A stretch of DNA of 64,000 bases, taken from a virus. Shown here one piece after another: positions 15,281 to 23,559 of the stretch. Where the stretch lies: positions 1-64,000 of IMG/VR virus record IMGVR_UViG_3300027734_000045; one strand, written 5' to 3'. The notes under the pieces are model-generated. The model searched no databases. It worked only from the letters and a program-made list of their open reading frames with translations, and was not told the DNA's origin. Numbering within the stretch: the first letter of the stretch is position 1; every line of letters starts with the position of its first letter. A program made the position numbers and the translations under genes.

Positions 15281-15811
15281 TTACGCCTTCTTGGTAGGAA
15301 CTACCTTCTTGACTGCGCCAACAACCTTAGCTGCTACAGACTTCTTAGGAGCTGCATTGAAAAGCTTTAGTGGGTCGACTAGACGCTCGAATGGAAGCAG
15401 GTGAGCTTCTACTCCTGCGAAGTTCTTTCCCATTGTTGCAACGGTCATGTGTAGGTGAGCTCCTGTTGAAGCTGAGCCTGAAGGGGTGTTCTTTCCTCCG
15501 CCGACTAGACCTAGTACAGTCTGTCCACCGACAACCTTGTCACCCTTCTTTAGGGTTGGTGCTGCTGCAAGGTGAGCGTAAAGAACCCAGTGCTTAGCGT
15601 CTGCTGATGAGTGAACGATGATGTGACCAAGCACGTCTGTCCAGCCAACAAGTCCAACGGTGCCATCGCAGATTGCCTTGATTGGACTCTTCTCCTTTGG
15701 CGCCCAGTCCTGTCCTCTGTGTGGACGTCCGTTGCGGTATGGTGCTAGGTTGCCGAGCTCGTCTCCGCGAAGCTTTGGGTCAAATGGTTCGTAATAAATT
15801 ACGTCTGCCAT
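15281..15811 (-). CDS. endolysin, M23 metallopeptidase
   Basis: 176 residues. Zinc ligands appear as HRGQD (His31, Asp35) and the HLH pair (His119, His121), with a YAHL motif (His80) between, the M23/lysostaphin layout. The tail is lysine/alanine-rich and may bind the wall. There is no signal peptide, so it needs a holin; the gene upstream at 15865 encodes a membrane protein. M23 enzymes cleave peptide cross-bridges of peptidoglycan. Confidence 0.88.
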   Translation of the reverse strand: MADVIYYEPFDPKLRGDELGNLAPYRNGRPHRGQDWAPKEKSPIKAICDGTVGLVGWTDVLGHIIVHSSADAKHWVLYAHLAAAPTLKKGDKVVGGQTVLGLVGGGKNTPSGSASTGAHLHMTVATMGKNFAGVEAHLLPFERLVDPLKLFNAAPKKSVAAKVVGAVKKVVPTKKA

Positions 15812-15864
15812 GTTTTTCTCCTTAGTAAATGAATGGGGGTTTGCGGTTAATTCTAACTTAGTTC

Positions 15865-16059
15865 TTACTCGTCGTCTTTTTCACGACGGATAGGAAACGT
15901 TAGCACCCAAATTAGCAAGGTGATTCCAATCAACTTGCCAACTATTTCTCTGGCAGAGCCTTCTAGAAGAACCCAACCTAGCGCGAGACCTAGTAGGGTC
16001 CAAGCCTGGTCGAGCAAATCCTTGAATAGGTCTGCGATGAACTTTGTTATTTTCTTCAT
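15865..16059 (-). CDS. small membrane protein, holin candidate
   Basis: 64 residues: MKKITKFIADLFKDLLDQAW, then two hydrophobic parts (TLLGLALGWVLLEG and LIGITLLIWVLTF) and a charged end RREKDDE. Start at 16059 is set by the AGAAAGCAG before that ATG; the long upstream frame would run through the 961-residue gene. Its position just before the endolysin on the same strand fits a holin. Confidence 0.65.
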   Translation of the reverse strand: MKKITKFIADLFKDLLDQAWTLLGLALGWVLLEGSAREIVGKLIGITLLIWVLTFPIRREKDDE

Positions 16060-16060
16060 G

Positions 16061-18946
16061 TTACTGCTTTCTTCTAAATGAACCGCTTGAGCTAGCTGAA
16101 GCCATAGCGGCTGTCTGTGCGATTTGTCCAACGACAAGTGTGGTGACCACGAGTGTTTGTGCCTTTTTACGAGCCTTAGGTGAGATGTCGGCACCAACGT
16201 TTCCAACTAAGTTGAAGATTGCAACTACCGCCTTGGCTGCCTCTCCAACACCTGGAATAGAAGCCAGTGTTTCGTCGACTACGATGTCGTCCTGTTGGGC
16301 AGCTAGGAGCAACGCGTCAAGAGCTTGCTCGTATTCGGCGGAGCCTTCCTCGGCTGTTTCAAAAGTTTCTAACGCTGCCACTACAAGTTGCTCTGCCTGC
16401 GCCTCGGTAAGTTCCGTTGGGTCTACCTGCGCTAGGTCGATCTCCATAAGGTTATCCGCGGACAGGTCTTCAGGAATATCGGGTGAGCCCTCTGGTTCTG
16501 GAGCTGGGATGTCGATGGTTGCCTGCGCTTCTTCGAACGCCTGTGGAATACCTGTTGTGTCGACTGCGTCGTACGAGGAGGCGAGGGTGAGTGTTGAGGT
16601 AGACAGTGAGGTTTCAGCGGCTGACTTATCCAAGAGCGCAGTCTGTTCTAAACCTTGAGCCGAGACCAGTTCTACGGAGACGGAATCGACGTTGGTTTTG
16701 ATGTTGTTGGTTGTTTGGGTTGTGGCTGCTAGTTCTGACTGACGGGATTCCACCTCCGTGGTTGCTGCCTTCTCGTCGTTGACCGCCATGGCTAGGGACG
16801 TATCCGCGATTGCCTTATCCTGTCGCGCGGTTGCAAGTGAGAAGGCCGCCTGCTCGTTTTCAGACTGCGCGGTGGCCTCATCATCAACGGCGCTAGATAG
16901 TGAGGAGGTAGCCGCGTCTACGTTATCTTGAGCCGTGTTGGCAGCTATGGTCGCGCCTGAGTGCTCGTCTGTAAGAGTATTGTACGCCTGCTGGTTCTCT
17001 GAGACGACTTGGCTTAGCGGGTCGACCTCGGCGGACAAGGCGTTGAGTACACCCGCTGTATCGATGACGTTGTAGTATCCTGTCTGCGAATCTTGAGCCG
17101 CCTGCTGCTGGTTAGCTTGAGCTACAGTCCAGGCTTGCGTTGCCTCCTGCGCTGTCTGCGTTGCCTGGTCGTACTCCTGCTGCGCAAGTTGAAGAGCCGG
17201 GAGCAGAGACGGGTCGTTGATAAAAGGAGTGACCTGACCAGGAACTATCTCGGTGGTGTAGTAGGTTTCCTCGACGTAGGTGGTGACCTCTTCGTAGACG
17301 GTTTCTGTGGTCGCGGTCGTACCTAGGTAGGCGGCAGGAACAAGTTGATAGCCTGTTTGAGGAGTGTAGTAATAAAGCCAGACGTTAGCTCCGCCACCGT
17401 TCTCGTAATAATAAAGAGTGATGCTGTGGGTAGAACCGCCCTCTAGGTAGATTGGAGCAGAGGTAGAACCGCCACCTCCTTTATCTCGCCAGTCGCTGAT
17501 GATTTGAACTCCGTCGATTTGGAGAATTGTTCCGTCGTCCGCTGGAGAGTAGAACTGGTAGCTGCCAGAGGTTGGGAATGAGATGTTTCCAGTAAAGCGA
17601 ACGATCACGTCCTCGGAACGCCCTGAGCCTAGAACCTCTCCTCCTCCCCAGTTGAAGTTGACATCTGGAACTGTGACCGTGCGGATAGGTCTTTCATTCT
17701 GAGTAGGCAGAGGCGGAGCGTTGTTATAGCCCTGTCTGTTGAAGACGTCCGCCGTTAGACCACCTGTAAGAGTTGTGACGGTGCGAGGAACTAGAGTCAT
17801 GGTTGGAACTAAGCGGGTGTGCGCTTGCTCGTAGGTGAGCGGACTCCAGGCTGGGTCCTGTATTAGATAGGTGTCGTAATCAGACTGGCGCTGTTGCAGA
17901 ATTGCTTGTTTTTGATTTAGGTTTTGCTGAGTCTCTTGCGCGTTTGCCTGAGCCGCTAGGTACTCGCCATAGACTGTATTATAGGTGTCTAGTAATTGGT
18001 TATAGCGGACCACTACGTTATCGTAGTTTGACCTGGCAGTTGAGACCTCGAGCTGCTTGGCAGACAGAGCTTGTTGAGCCGAGGTCAGTTCCTCGAGTGA
18101 GACGCCTTTTCTTGAGAGGGTGTCAGATAGATAGGTGTTTGCTTCCTGTAGGTTTTGTTGAGCCGTGGTGAGGATTAGACGGGCTGTCTCGGTCTTAGCC
18201 TTCGACTGCTCCAGTTTGAGTGACGCCTTGTTGGCCGCTATAGTTCTGACGTTTAGTTCGCTGGTCGCTCCGGATGAGACCTGCTCGGCCTGGACCCTGG
18301 CAGAGGTTGCGGAGTTGAGAGCCGCGAGCGCGTTGGCTGCGTTTGAGGTAGCCTGGTCGAGATTTTGTTGGGCAAGTGTATAATCGACGTTTAGAAGACG
18401 GAGCCTCTCCTCGGTCGCAGTTCTTGAGGAGACCGCCTGGTTGTAGCGGGTGACGATCTTTGCTAGAGTCTCGGCCGCAGTTTGATAGGCAACTAGTTCC
18501 TGGCGGAGCTGTCTTACCTTACCCTCAAGGACCCTTATTTGACCCTCAAGGACCATAACCTTTTGGTCTAGGGTTTCCTTATTGGCTGGGTCAAGTGGAC
18601 TCTGAGAGGTCAGATTTGCAAGTTTTTCCTGGTAATTTGATAGAATAGACTCAGCGGCGGAAACATCCGCCTCTGTTATTAGATTAGGAGTCTGTGATGA
18701 AAGTTTCGTTTGAAGGATTCGACCTTGGAAGCTACCTGCTTGGAGTGGCAACCCCGCTTGTGCTTCTCTTTGTAGTTGCCGTTGTACAGGGAGTCCGAGC
18801 GCTGATACGCTCTCGTTCATAGCCATGGCCGACTGCGCCATGCAAAGCGGCGTAGAGAATAGAAGCACTGTTAGAGCAATCTGCGGTGCTTTTTTCTTTA
18901 GTTGTTTTGAGCGCTCTCCCTCGCCCCTGTTCGGGCGGAGTCTCAT
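16061..18946 (-). CDS. secreted coiled-coil protein with PA14 domain
   Basis: 961 residues. An N-terminal signal peptide follows a basic start (KKKAPQIALTVLLFSTPLCM...AMA). Residues about 80-380 and 580-790 are long alanine/glutamine-rich coiled coils. Between them (about 420-540) lies a PA14-like domain, with FTGNISFPTSGSYQFYSPAD, DGTILQIDGV and a DWRDKGGG loop. A hydrophobic helix stands near the C-terminus. PA14 domains often bind sugars. The gene precedes the holin and endolysin by one base, so it may be a surface or release-related protein rather than a virion part. Role inferred. Confidence 0.75.
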   Translation of the reverse strand: MRLRPNRGEGERSKQLKKKAPQIALTVLLFSTPLCMAQSAMAMNESVSALGLPVQRQLQREAQAGLPLQAGSFQGRILQTKLSSQTPNLITEADVSAAESILSNYQEKLANLTSQSPLDPANKETLDQKVMVLEGQIRVLEGKVRQLRQELVAYQTAAETLAKIVTRYNQAVSSRTATEERLRLLNVDYTLAQQNLDQATSNAANALAALNSATSARVQAEQVSSGATSELNVRTIAANKASLKLEQSKAKTETARLILTTAQQNLQEANTYLSDTLSRKGVSLEELTSAQQALSAKQLEVSTARSNYDNVVVRYNQLLDTYNTVYGEYLAAQANAQETQQNLNQKQAILQQRQSDYDTYLIQDPAWSPLTYEQAHTRLVPTMTLVPRTVTTLTGGLTADVFNRQGYNNAPPLPTQNERPIRTVTVPDVNFNWGGGEVLGSGRSEDVIVRFTGNISFPTSGSYQFYSPADDGTILQIDGVQIISDWRDKGGGGSTSAPIYLEGGSTHSITLYYYENGGGANVWLYYYTPQTGYQLVPAAYLGTTATTETVYEEVTTYVEETYYTTEIVPGQVTPFINDPSLLPALQLAQQEYDQATQTAQEATQAWTVAQANQQQAAQDSQTGYYNVIDTAGVLNALSAEVDPLSQVVSENQQAYNTLTDEHSGATIAANTAQDNVDAATSSLSSAVDDEATAQSENEQAAFSLATARQDKAIADTSLAMAVNDEKAATTEVESRQSELAATTQTTNNIKTNVDSVSVELVSAQGLEQTALLDKSAAETSLSTSTLTLASSYDAVDTTGIPQAFEEAQATIDIPAPEPEGSPDIPEDLSADNLMEIDLAQVDPTELTEAQAEQLVVAALETFETAEEGSAEYEQALDALLLAAQQDDIVVDETLASIPGVGEAAKAVVAIFNLVGNVGADISPKARKKAQTLVVTTLVVGQIAQTAAMASASSSGSFRRKQ

Positions 18947-18970
18947 TTATACCTTTGCGTTAGTTAAGAA

Positions 18971-19012
18971 ACTCGAGTGCGCCGGTCACCATGACTGGTG
19001 AACGACTTGAGT
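18971..19012. repeat. imperfect inverted repeat upstream of the 961-residue gene
   Basis: ACTCGAGT and TCACCA pair with TGGTGA and ACTTGAGT around a small centre. It lies between divergent genes (18946 minus, 19110 plus) and could be a regulatory site. Nothing else is recognisable in 18947-19109. Confidence 0.4.
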
Positions 19013-19109
19013 TGGGCCGTCTGGTCGATTACTCGAACCTCGGTGAATGTGTGCATTCCGGCGAACTCGGTCTCAGTATCATTGTACATGAGTTTAGAAA
19101 CGACGACTT

Positions 19110-19316
19110 ATGACGAAGACAAGCGACGAACTTGCTGTGAAATACACCAAACTTGTGAATCTCAACCTTAGAGACGGCGACGGGAAATCATTGGCAGGAG
19201 AGCCGAAAAACTGGGCTAAAGAGGTAGAAAATAGAGAAGTGGAGCAAATGAGTGGAAAAGTTAACATTAGCTATACTAAGCGAAAAAATGCAGAGAAACT
19301 CTGCGTTGCTGCATAG
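19110..19316 (+). CDS. doubtful small ORF, 68 residues
   Basis: Starts MTKTSDELAVKYTKLVNLNL, hydrophilic and lysine-rich, ends KNAEKLCVAA. No good ribosome site; only the length and direction support it. No family recognised. Confidence 0.3.
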   Translation: MTKTSDELAVKYTKLVNLNLRDGDGKSLAGEPKNWAKEVENREVEQMSGKVNISYTKRKNAEKLCVAA

Positions 19317-19357
19317 TACTCCGAATCTTGTGAATGTTGTGAAATGATTGATTATTT

Positions 19358-19427
19358 GATACTGAACTATTTTTACTATTACGCGTGGTGTATGCTCTAG
19401 GGGGGTCAGAAATAATAGTTGAGTATC
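19358..19427. promoter_or_regulatory. 14-bp inverted repeat in intergenic region 19317-19516
   Basis: gatactgaactatt (19358-19371) and aatagttgagtatc (19414-19427) are inverted copies with one mismatch, 42 bases apart, flanking a G6 run. Downstream a TATAGGATAGA box (about 19466) matches the one at 10021 and probably drives 19517. Confidence 0.45.
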
Positions 19428-19516
19428 AGAGTTTCAATTGATTCAGGTTTATTCAAAACTAGTATAGGATAGATTTGTGAATCTATGAAACTGTGATTCT
19501 TTGAATAAGGAGACAA

Positions 19517-19987
19517 ATGGAAGAGACAACAAACGAAGCAGAGGGCTTCGAGTTCCTAGACATCAGCTATAACGACGTAGTCGAGGCTGAGAGAGAAATT
19601 GGAAAAGGAGACGGCGGGCGAGACAAAAGAATCTGTGTCTGCGGTCACCCAGTCGGCAGGCACTCAAATGCGTCAGGAATCGTATACTGCAAGCCGTCAA
19701 GAATGGAGTGTCCATGTAAGGACATTAGAGCGGTGATTCGAGTTGCGGACGCGAGAAGCTTCCTAAGAAAGACAGAAGGAAGTGGAGCACTGCACGCGTT
19801 AGGTCGAGGAATCAAGGCAGCCGTAGACGCCAAGCAAAAGGTCGAGTGGCTGATTGAACAACGGTGCGACAGATGCAAGGAGCCAGGCAAGGTTGGTCCA
19901 GTAGCGGTGACACAGCGCGGAGTGATAGTTCAGAGTGCCACTGGATACGACGCACTATTGTGTGCTAAATGCCGCCAATCTGCGTAG
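19517..19987 (+). CDS. protein with two zinc-binding clusters, unknown
   Basis: 156 residues. An N-terminal cluster ICVCGHPVGRHSNASG...C...CPCK and a C-terminal one RCDRCKEPG...LCAKCRQ (two CxxC knuckles) suggest two metal sites. Strong ribosome site AAGGAGACAA. Similar Cys/His-rich proteins are common in actinophages but have no assigned role. Confidence 0.65.
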   Translation: MEETTNEAEGFEFLDISYNDVVEAEREIGKGDGGRDKRICVCGHPVGRHSNASGIVYCKPSRMECPCKDIRAVIRVADARSFLRKTEGSGALHALGRGIKAAVDAKQKVEWLIEQRCDRCKEPGKVGPVAVTQRGVIVQSATGYDALLCAKCRQSA

Positions 19988-20000
19988 TTCCTGTTATAAT
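19961..20000 (+). promoter_or_regulatory. promoter module copy 1 (drives 20029)
   Basis: TGCTAAATG box and CCTGTTATAATC with TATAAT at 19995-20000. This is the leftmost plus copy of the module found throughout 24-48 kb. Confidence 0.7.
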
Positions 20001-20028
20001 CAAATAATGACAACAACTACGGAGAGAC

Positions 20029-20376
20029 ATGCAGATAAAACAAGTAGCGCGTCCTAGACTAAAAGGCGGAAGACATAGGCCTTCGGTTGAGATGCACGTG
20101 TTCCTAACTCAGCAAGAAGTGGAGCAACTTGGACTTGACCTTGTGACAAGCAAGGAAGCCGCAAGAGCCTCTAACCGAGCGGTGTCAATGATAGGCTATT
20201 GGGTCCGAAGAGGATACGTAAAAAAGTATTATGTCTTTGGAAATGAGTACAACTATCAGGTTGACCTAGATGAGGTATTGGAGCAAGAGCAGCTAGGTCG
20301 AGGCAGGATTAGAAACCCTCACGACAAGAGCTACTATCTACCAAGCAACAGACATAAAGACGGGAAATTCAAATGA
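20029..20376 (+). CDS. MerR/excisionase-like DNA-binding protein
   Basis: 115 residues. LVTSKEAARASNRAVSMIGY followed by WVRRGYVKKYYVFG and a NYQVDLDEVL segment is the winged-helix layout of excisionase and MerR-like proteins. It could regulate transcription or assist the serine recombinase at 12771. Overlaps the next gene by 4 bases (ATGA). Confidence 0.65.
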   Translation: MQIKQVARPRLKGGRHRPSVEMHVFLTQQEVEQLGLDLVTSKEAARASNRAVSMIGYWVRRGYVKKYYVFGNEYNYQVDLDEVLEQEQLGRGRIRNPHDKSYYLPSNRHKDGKFK

Positions 20377-20684
20377 CAAAGCACAGAGGCGTAGATATAG
20401 ACGCTCCTCTTACATTCGAGCAAATGGACAACTTCGTGGAGCTAATGGAGCTAAAGGGCAAGAAAGTGACGTTCATCTACGCGGCCAACACGTCAGGTAG
20501 CATAACTCCATTTACCACAACTGGAATCCTCAACAGAGTCGAGATACACAACATCTTTTCATCATCTGCAAAAGACTACATGGTTTGGCTAGACATGCAA
20601 GTCGGAGACAACCCAGCAGCAACCCAGCAGCAACTGAGTTGCCGCTATTGGAAACTACTCAAAGAAATACCCTTGGAAGACTAG
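20373..20684 (+). CDS. unknown protein, 103 residues
   Basis: Reads TFEQMDNFVELMELKGKKVT and contains beta-rich parts (GILNRVEIHNIFSSSAKDYM). No family recognised. ATGA overlap with upstream gene, 8 bases before the next start. Confidence 0.55.
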   Translation: MTKHRGVDIDAPLTFEQMDNFVELMELKGKKVTFIYAANTSGSITPFTTTGILNRVEIHNIFSSSAKDYMVWLDMQVGDNPAATQQQLSCRYWKLLKEIPLED

Positions 20685-20692
20685 GAGAGCAA

Positions 20693-21169
20693 ATGGCAAA
20701 GAAAACAAGTGGAGCAGACACCTGGCACGGAACAAGAACGGTTATCTGGAACTCAGTTCCATGTGGCTGGTGTATGGACGCAAAGATTACTGGCCAGGAC
20801 ACATACCATCGCGGATGCAAGCATGAGACAGCCTACTATGAAAAGCTTTATCTATGCTCCTGTGACTGCAACTTAGAGTGGAAGCCTAAGGCAGTGGTCG
20901 TGAACAGAGACGGAACTCTTGGAGAAGTCCCCGCCGACCTTGTCATCGAAGACAAAATGGAGCGGAAGAGACCTGGAAAGAAGAAACCAGACGAGGCAAC
21001 CACAGAAGTGGAGCAGTCTGATACTACCGACGAGATAGACGAATCCATAGTAATCGTAGTTCATTCTGATGAAGAAAGCACGAGCAGTTTAGAAGAGCAA
21101 CCTGACGCGGATAATGAATCTGTTTCTGAAGAGGCAAAACCTATCTCAGAGAGCCCTCACTCCGAATAA
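20693..21169 (+). CDS. cysteine-containing protein with long acidic tail
   Basis: 158 residues from the ATG with AGGAGAG ahead. The first half has WNSVPCGWCMDAKITG, HRGCKHE and YLCSCDCNLEW, a set of Cys/His that may bind zinc. The second half is a highly acidic, serine-rich disordered tail (DEESTSSLEEQPDADNE). Possible nucleic-acid mimic or scaffold; not recognised. Confidence 0.6.
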   Translation: MAKKTSGADTWHGTRTVIWNSVPCGWCMDAKITGQDTYHRGCKHETAYYEKLYLCSCDCNLEWKPKAVVVNRDGTLGEVPADLVIEDKMERKRPGKKKPDEATTEVEQSDTTDEIDESIVIVVHSDEESTSSLEEQPDADNESVSEEAKPISESPHSE

Positions 21170-21271
21170 AACTTCCGAGAACAGTATACGATTACAACTA
21201 CCGCGTAGTAGACGAATGACTTAAATCGCCTGCGCGGTTTGTCGCATCGTAGGCTCGCGGTCGTTCGCGGA

Positions 21272-21312
21272 GCGGACGGTGCCCGAGACTCTCCCCAGTA
21301 GGTGCCGTCCGT
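21272..21312. promoter_or_regulatory. hairpin in leader of 21332
   Basis: CGGACGG (21273-21279) pairs with CCGTCCG (21305-21311) within a GC-rich stretch. The gap 21170-21331 marks a visible shift from AT-rich to GC-rich sequence and holds no gene. Confidence 0.4.
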
Positions 21313-21331
21313 TCCGTTTTACATTTGCCTA

Positions 21332-22249
21332 ATGGAAAATGATAAAGAACTTGCTGCGTTCGGTGCTCCAGTCGAGGAGACTCCAATTATCGAAATCGAC
21401 GAGCCAACGAACCTTCGCCCCGACCTCTCGGAAATCGGCATCGTGGAAGCGGAGCGAGGCGTCTGCGAGGACACCTACGAAAACCGCTCCATTCTTCGCC
21501 GAGCGAAGATGGGCTGGGACACCGTGTACGCGAGCAATGGCGTGCCAACCGGACTAATCATGGCTCGCTCAGACGCGATGAACAAGGAGCGTAGGCTCCT
21601 CTCACTCGCCGAGAAGAAACCGATTATGGTCGACCCAAACGATAAGAACTCGGATTACCTAACCGGCTTGGACCTCATCGTGGAGAGTGCCTCAGACTAC
21701 CTCGTTCCGCCCTGGGTAATTGGAGCAACCAAGATGTGGCTAAAGGAGCAGGACGAACCCCAGCTCTCAGCTAAGAGAAAACCCACCGCACTTCCTCACC
21801 GCTGTCGCGCGGTGAAGGACGACGGAATCCGCTGTATGCTTTGGACCTCCGGCCGCCCGAAGGACGACGGCCTCTGCCGCGTCCACCTCCGCACCCAGTC
21901 TCGGAAACCGAGCGATGACATCGAACGTGCCCGCCAGCGGCTTATGCAGTCCGCTCCATTTGCGGTGAACGTCCTCGAGGAACTAATGGAGACCGCGGAA
22001 TCCGAGCCTGTAAAACTTAAGGCGGCAACGGAGATTCTGGACCGCGCCGGGGTAAGAGGTGGTGTAGAGTTAGATACGACCGTAAGTATCGACGTCCGCC
22101 CAGCGGCCGCGGTAATCGCGGAACGGTTGCAACGGCTTGGTCTGGCTGCAAGTCAGGCAGCCGCCAGGCTCGTGGATTCAGGAGTCGAGGTTCCCGTAGA
22201 CGCAGAGATCGTGGTTGAAGAGGAGAAGGAAGAAGAGAATGAAGGATAG
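21332..22249 (+). CDS. unknown phage protein with zinc-knuckle and helical C-terminus
   Basis: 305 residues from the ATG at 21332 (a GTG ten codons upstream is possible but lies in the hairpin). A central HRCRAVKDDGIRCMLWTSGR...CRVHL is a Cys/His cluster. The C-terminal half (KLKAATEILDRAGVRGGVEL) resembles the helical region of small terminase-like phage proteins, and the tail is glutamate-rich. It may be a packaging or DNA-recognition protein. Codon use is more GC-rich than in the flanks. Confidence 0.5.
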   Translation: MENDKELAAFGAPVEETPIIEIDEPTNLRPDLSEIGIVEAERGVCEDTYENRSILRRAKMGWDTVYASNGVPTGLIMARSDAMNKERRLLSLAEKKPIMVDPNDKNSDYLTGLDLIVESASDYLVPPWVIGATKMWLKEQDEPQLSAKRKPTALPHRCRAVKDDGIRCMLWTSGRPKDDGLCRVHLRTQSRKPSDDIERARQRLMQSAPFAVNVLEELMETAESEPVKLKAATEILDRAGVRGGVELDTTVSIDVRPAAAVIAERLQRLGLAASQAAARLVDSGVEVPVDAEIVVEEEKEEENEG

Positions 22250-22412
22250 CGAAATCCGAGAACTTGCGGCAACGGCTCGCGCCCTGGCGGAGGTCCTCAC
22301 CGGGGACGTCTCCCTAGCGTCCACCCGGGAGGAGCACATCCGGCTTACGGCTCGTGCAAATGAAGCCCAGACCCTAGCCACTTCCCTGGAGGAAGTGACC
22401 GATGAACCTTAA
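22239..22412 (+). CDS. small helical protein, 57 residues
   Basis: MKDSEIRELAATARALAEVL, alanine/glutamate-rich and probably all helical. Overlaps both neighbours by about 11 bases, with AGGAAGAAGAG before the ATG. Unknown. Confidence 0.5.
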   Translation: MKDSEIRELAATARALAEVLTGDVSLASTREEHIRLTARANEAQTLATSLEEVTDEP

Positions 22413-23202
22413 CCTTCGGCTAGAGGTTCAAGGTTTCACCTCCTCGAAGGTTCTCCGCTCCAAGTTTGTGGAGCAGGCGCTCTCATACGAGGGGCAGCAG
22501 GCAATGGAGCGTGGAGGGATTTCCACCTTTGGTTCCCGGGTTGGCTACGGCAGTGCGCCCTGGGACGGTGCATTTGTAGACGTTGTGGGCCGCGAGGCGG
22601 GCGTTTACCTCCCGTCCTGTGTTTCCACCTCCGCCGCGCTTTCCGAGTTCATACTGGACGACCGGGTACGTTCTCGCCCCAGGGTGGGCGACCTAGTCTT
22701 TTTCGCCGTTTCGTCCGAGGCGTTTGGCCAACCCCGGCTCGGAATCGTGGTTTCCGTGGAGGGATGGGAGCGAAGCGGCAGGTTCATCACCATCGAGGGT
22801 AACTCCTCCTCCGGCCTACCCCGGAGCAACGATCTTCCTACCGGGGTCTTCCGCCGCACTCACTTCAACACGGAGGTTCTCGCCTTCGCTCGCCCCAGAT
22901 TCCGAGCCTTAAATTCCGTGAAACCGGTTTCAGACAAGGTTGACACGCCTGTTGTCAACTTTTCCTACCTCACCTCCTCGCGGAAGAACAAGCACATCCG
23001 CGCCGTTCAGCTCGCCCTGGCACAGGCCGTGGGCTTACGCGGGTACGAACCGGGGAGCTGGTGCCGGCTCACGGTTAGCGCCTTTGCGCGCTACCAACGC
23101 CGCATCGGCTTCGCCGGCAGGGACGCGACGGGCGAGCCAAACCACACGGCCATAGCGCGCCTAGCGGAGCAGACCGGGTTGTTTGTTATCGAAAAGTTAT
23201 AA
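22402..23202 (+). CDS. CHAP-like protein lacking catalytic residues, with peptidoglycan-binding-like C-terminus
   Basis: 266 residues. The N-terminal 150 follow the CHAP amidase layout: FGSRVGYGSAPWDGAFVDVV where active enzymes have PWCxxFV, and PRVGDLVFF...RLGIVVSVEG where active ones have HVGIV. Both the cysteine (here Asp) and histidine (here Arg) are replaced, so hydrolase activity is unlikely. Residues about 200-266 (LTVSAFARYQRRIGFAGRDA) resemble a peptidoglycan-binding repeat. It may be a wall-binding virion protein. Confidence 0.65.
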   Translation: MNLNLRLEVQGFTSSKVLRSKFVEQALSYEGQQAMERGGISTFGSRVGYGSAPWDGAFVDVVGREAGVYLPSCVSTSAALSEFILDDRVRSRPRVGDLVFFAVSSEAFGQPRLGIVVSVEGWERSGRFITIEGNSSSGLPRSNDLPTGVFRRTHFNTEVLAFARPRFRALNSVKPVSDKVDTPVVNFSYLTSSRKNKHIRAVQLALAQAVGLRGYEPGSWCRLTVSAFARYQRRIGFAGRDATGEPNHTAIARLAEQTGLFVIEKL

Positions 23203-23207
23203 TCTTT

Positions 23208-23248
23208 TTATCAAATGTGCCACCGAGCTGCGAGAAACCTGTTATAAT
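23208..23248 (+). promoter_or_regulatory. promoter module copy (drives 23288)
   Basis: ATCAAATGTGC box, then AACCTGTTATAATG with TATAAT at 23243-23248, 40 bases before the ATG. Confidence 0.75.
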
Positions 23249-23287
23249 GTTATTACGCGGAAAAACAAACGCGGGTTGGAGAGACGG

Positions 23288-23488
23288 ATGGCAATAAAGA
23301 AAACCATTTGGATTGTGGACTACCGGGACGAAGCCGGGAACGCCAAGTACGTGGCACGGCAAGCCGACACCGAGGCGGAACTCCGCGGGCTGATAGCCAG
23401 GGAGTCGCCGGGCTCCAAGGTGGAGCGGGTGTGGCTCTTCATGGAGCCGCAGGAACCGGCCGCAACCCGGGAGCCGTCGGAGACCTAA
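23288..23488 (+). CDS. unknown small protein, 66 residues
   Basis: MAIKKTIWIVDYRDEAGNAK then ARQADTEAELRGLIAR. It has a beta-rich N-terminus and one helix, no cysteine. GGAGAGACGG ribosome site. It is the only gene under the promoter at 23243 before the hairpin array. Not recognised. Confidence 0.6.
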   Translation: MAIKKTIWIVDYRDEAGNAKYVARQADTEAELRGLIARESPGSKVERVWLFMEPQEPAATREPSET

Positions 23489-23559
23489 CCGGGCATTAGT
23501 TTTCCGGGCGAAGTCTCCAAGGGGTTGGAAGTTGGGCTCGGAATTGGTCGCGGGTTAAC

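Noticed and set aside
16044-16658. 204-residue plus-strand ORF
   Set aside because: Antisense to the well-supported 961-residue gene and without ribosome site.
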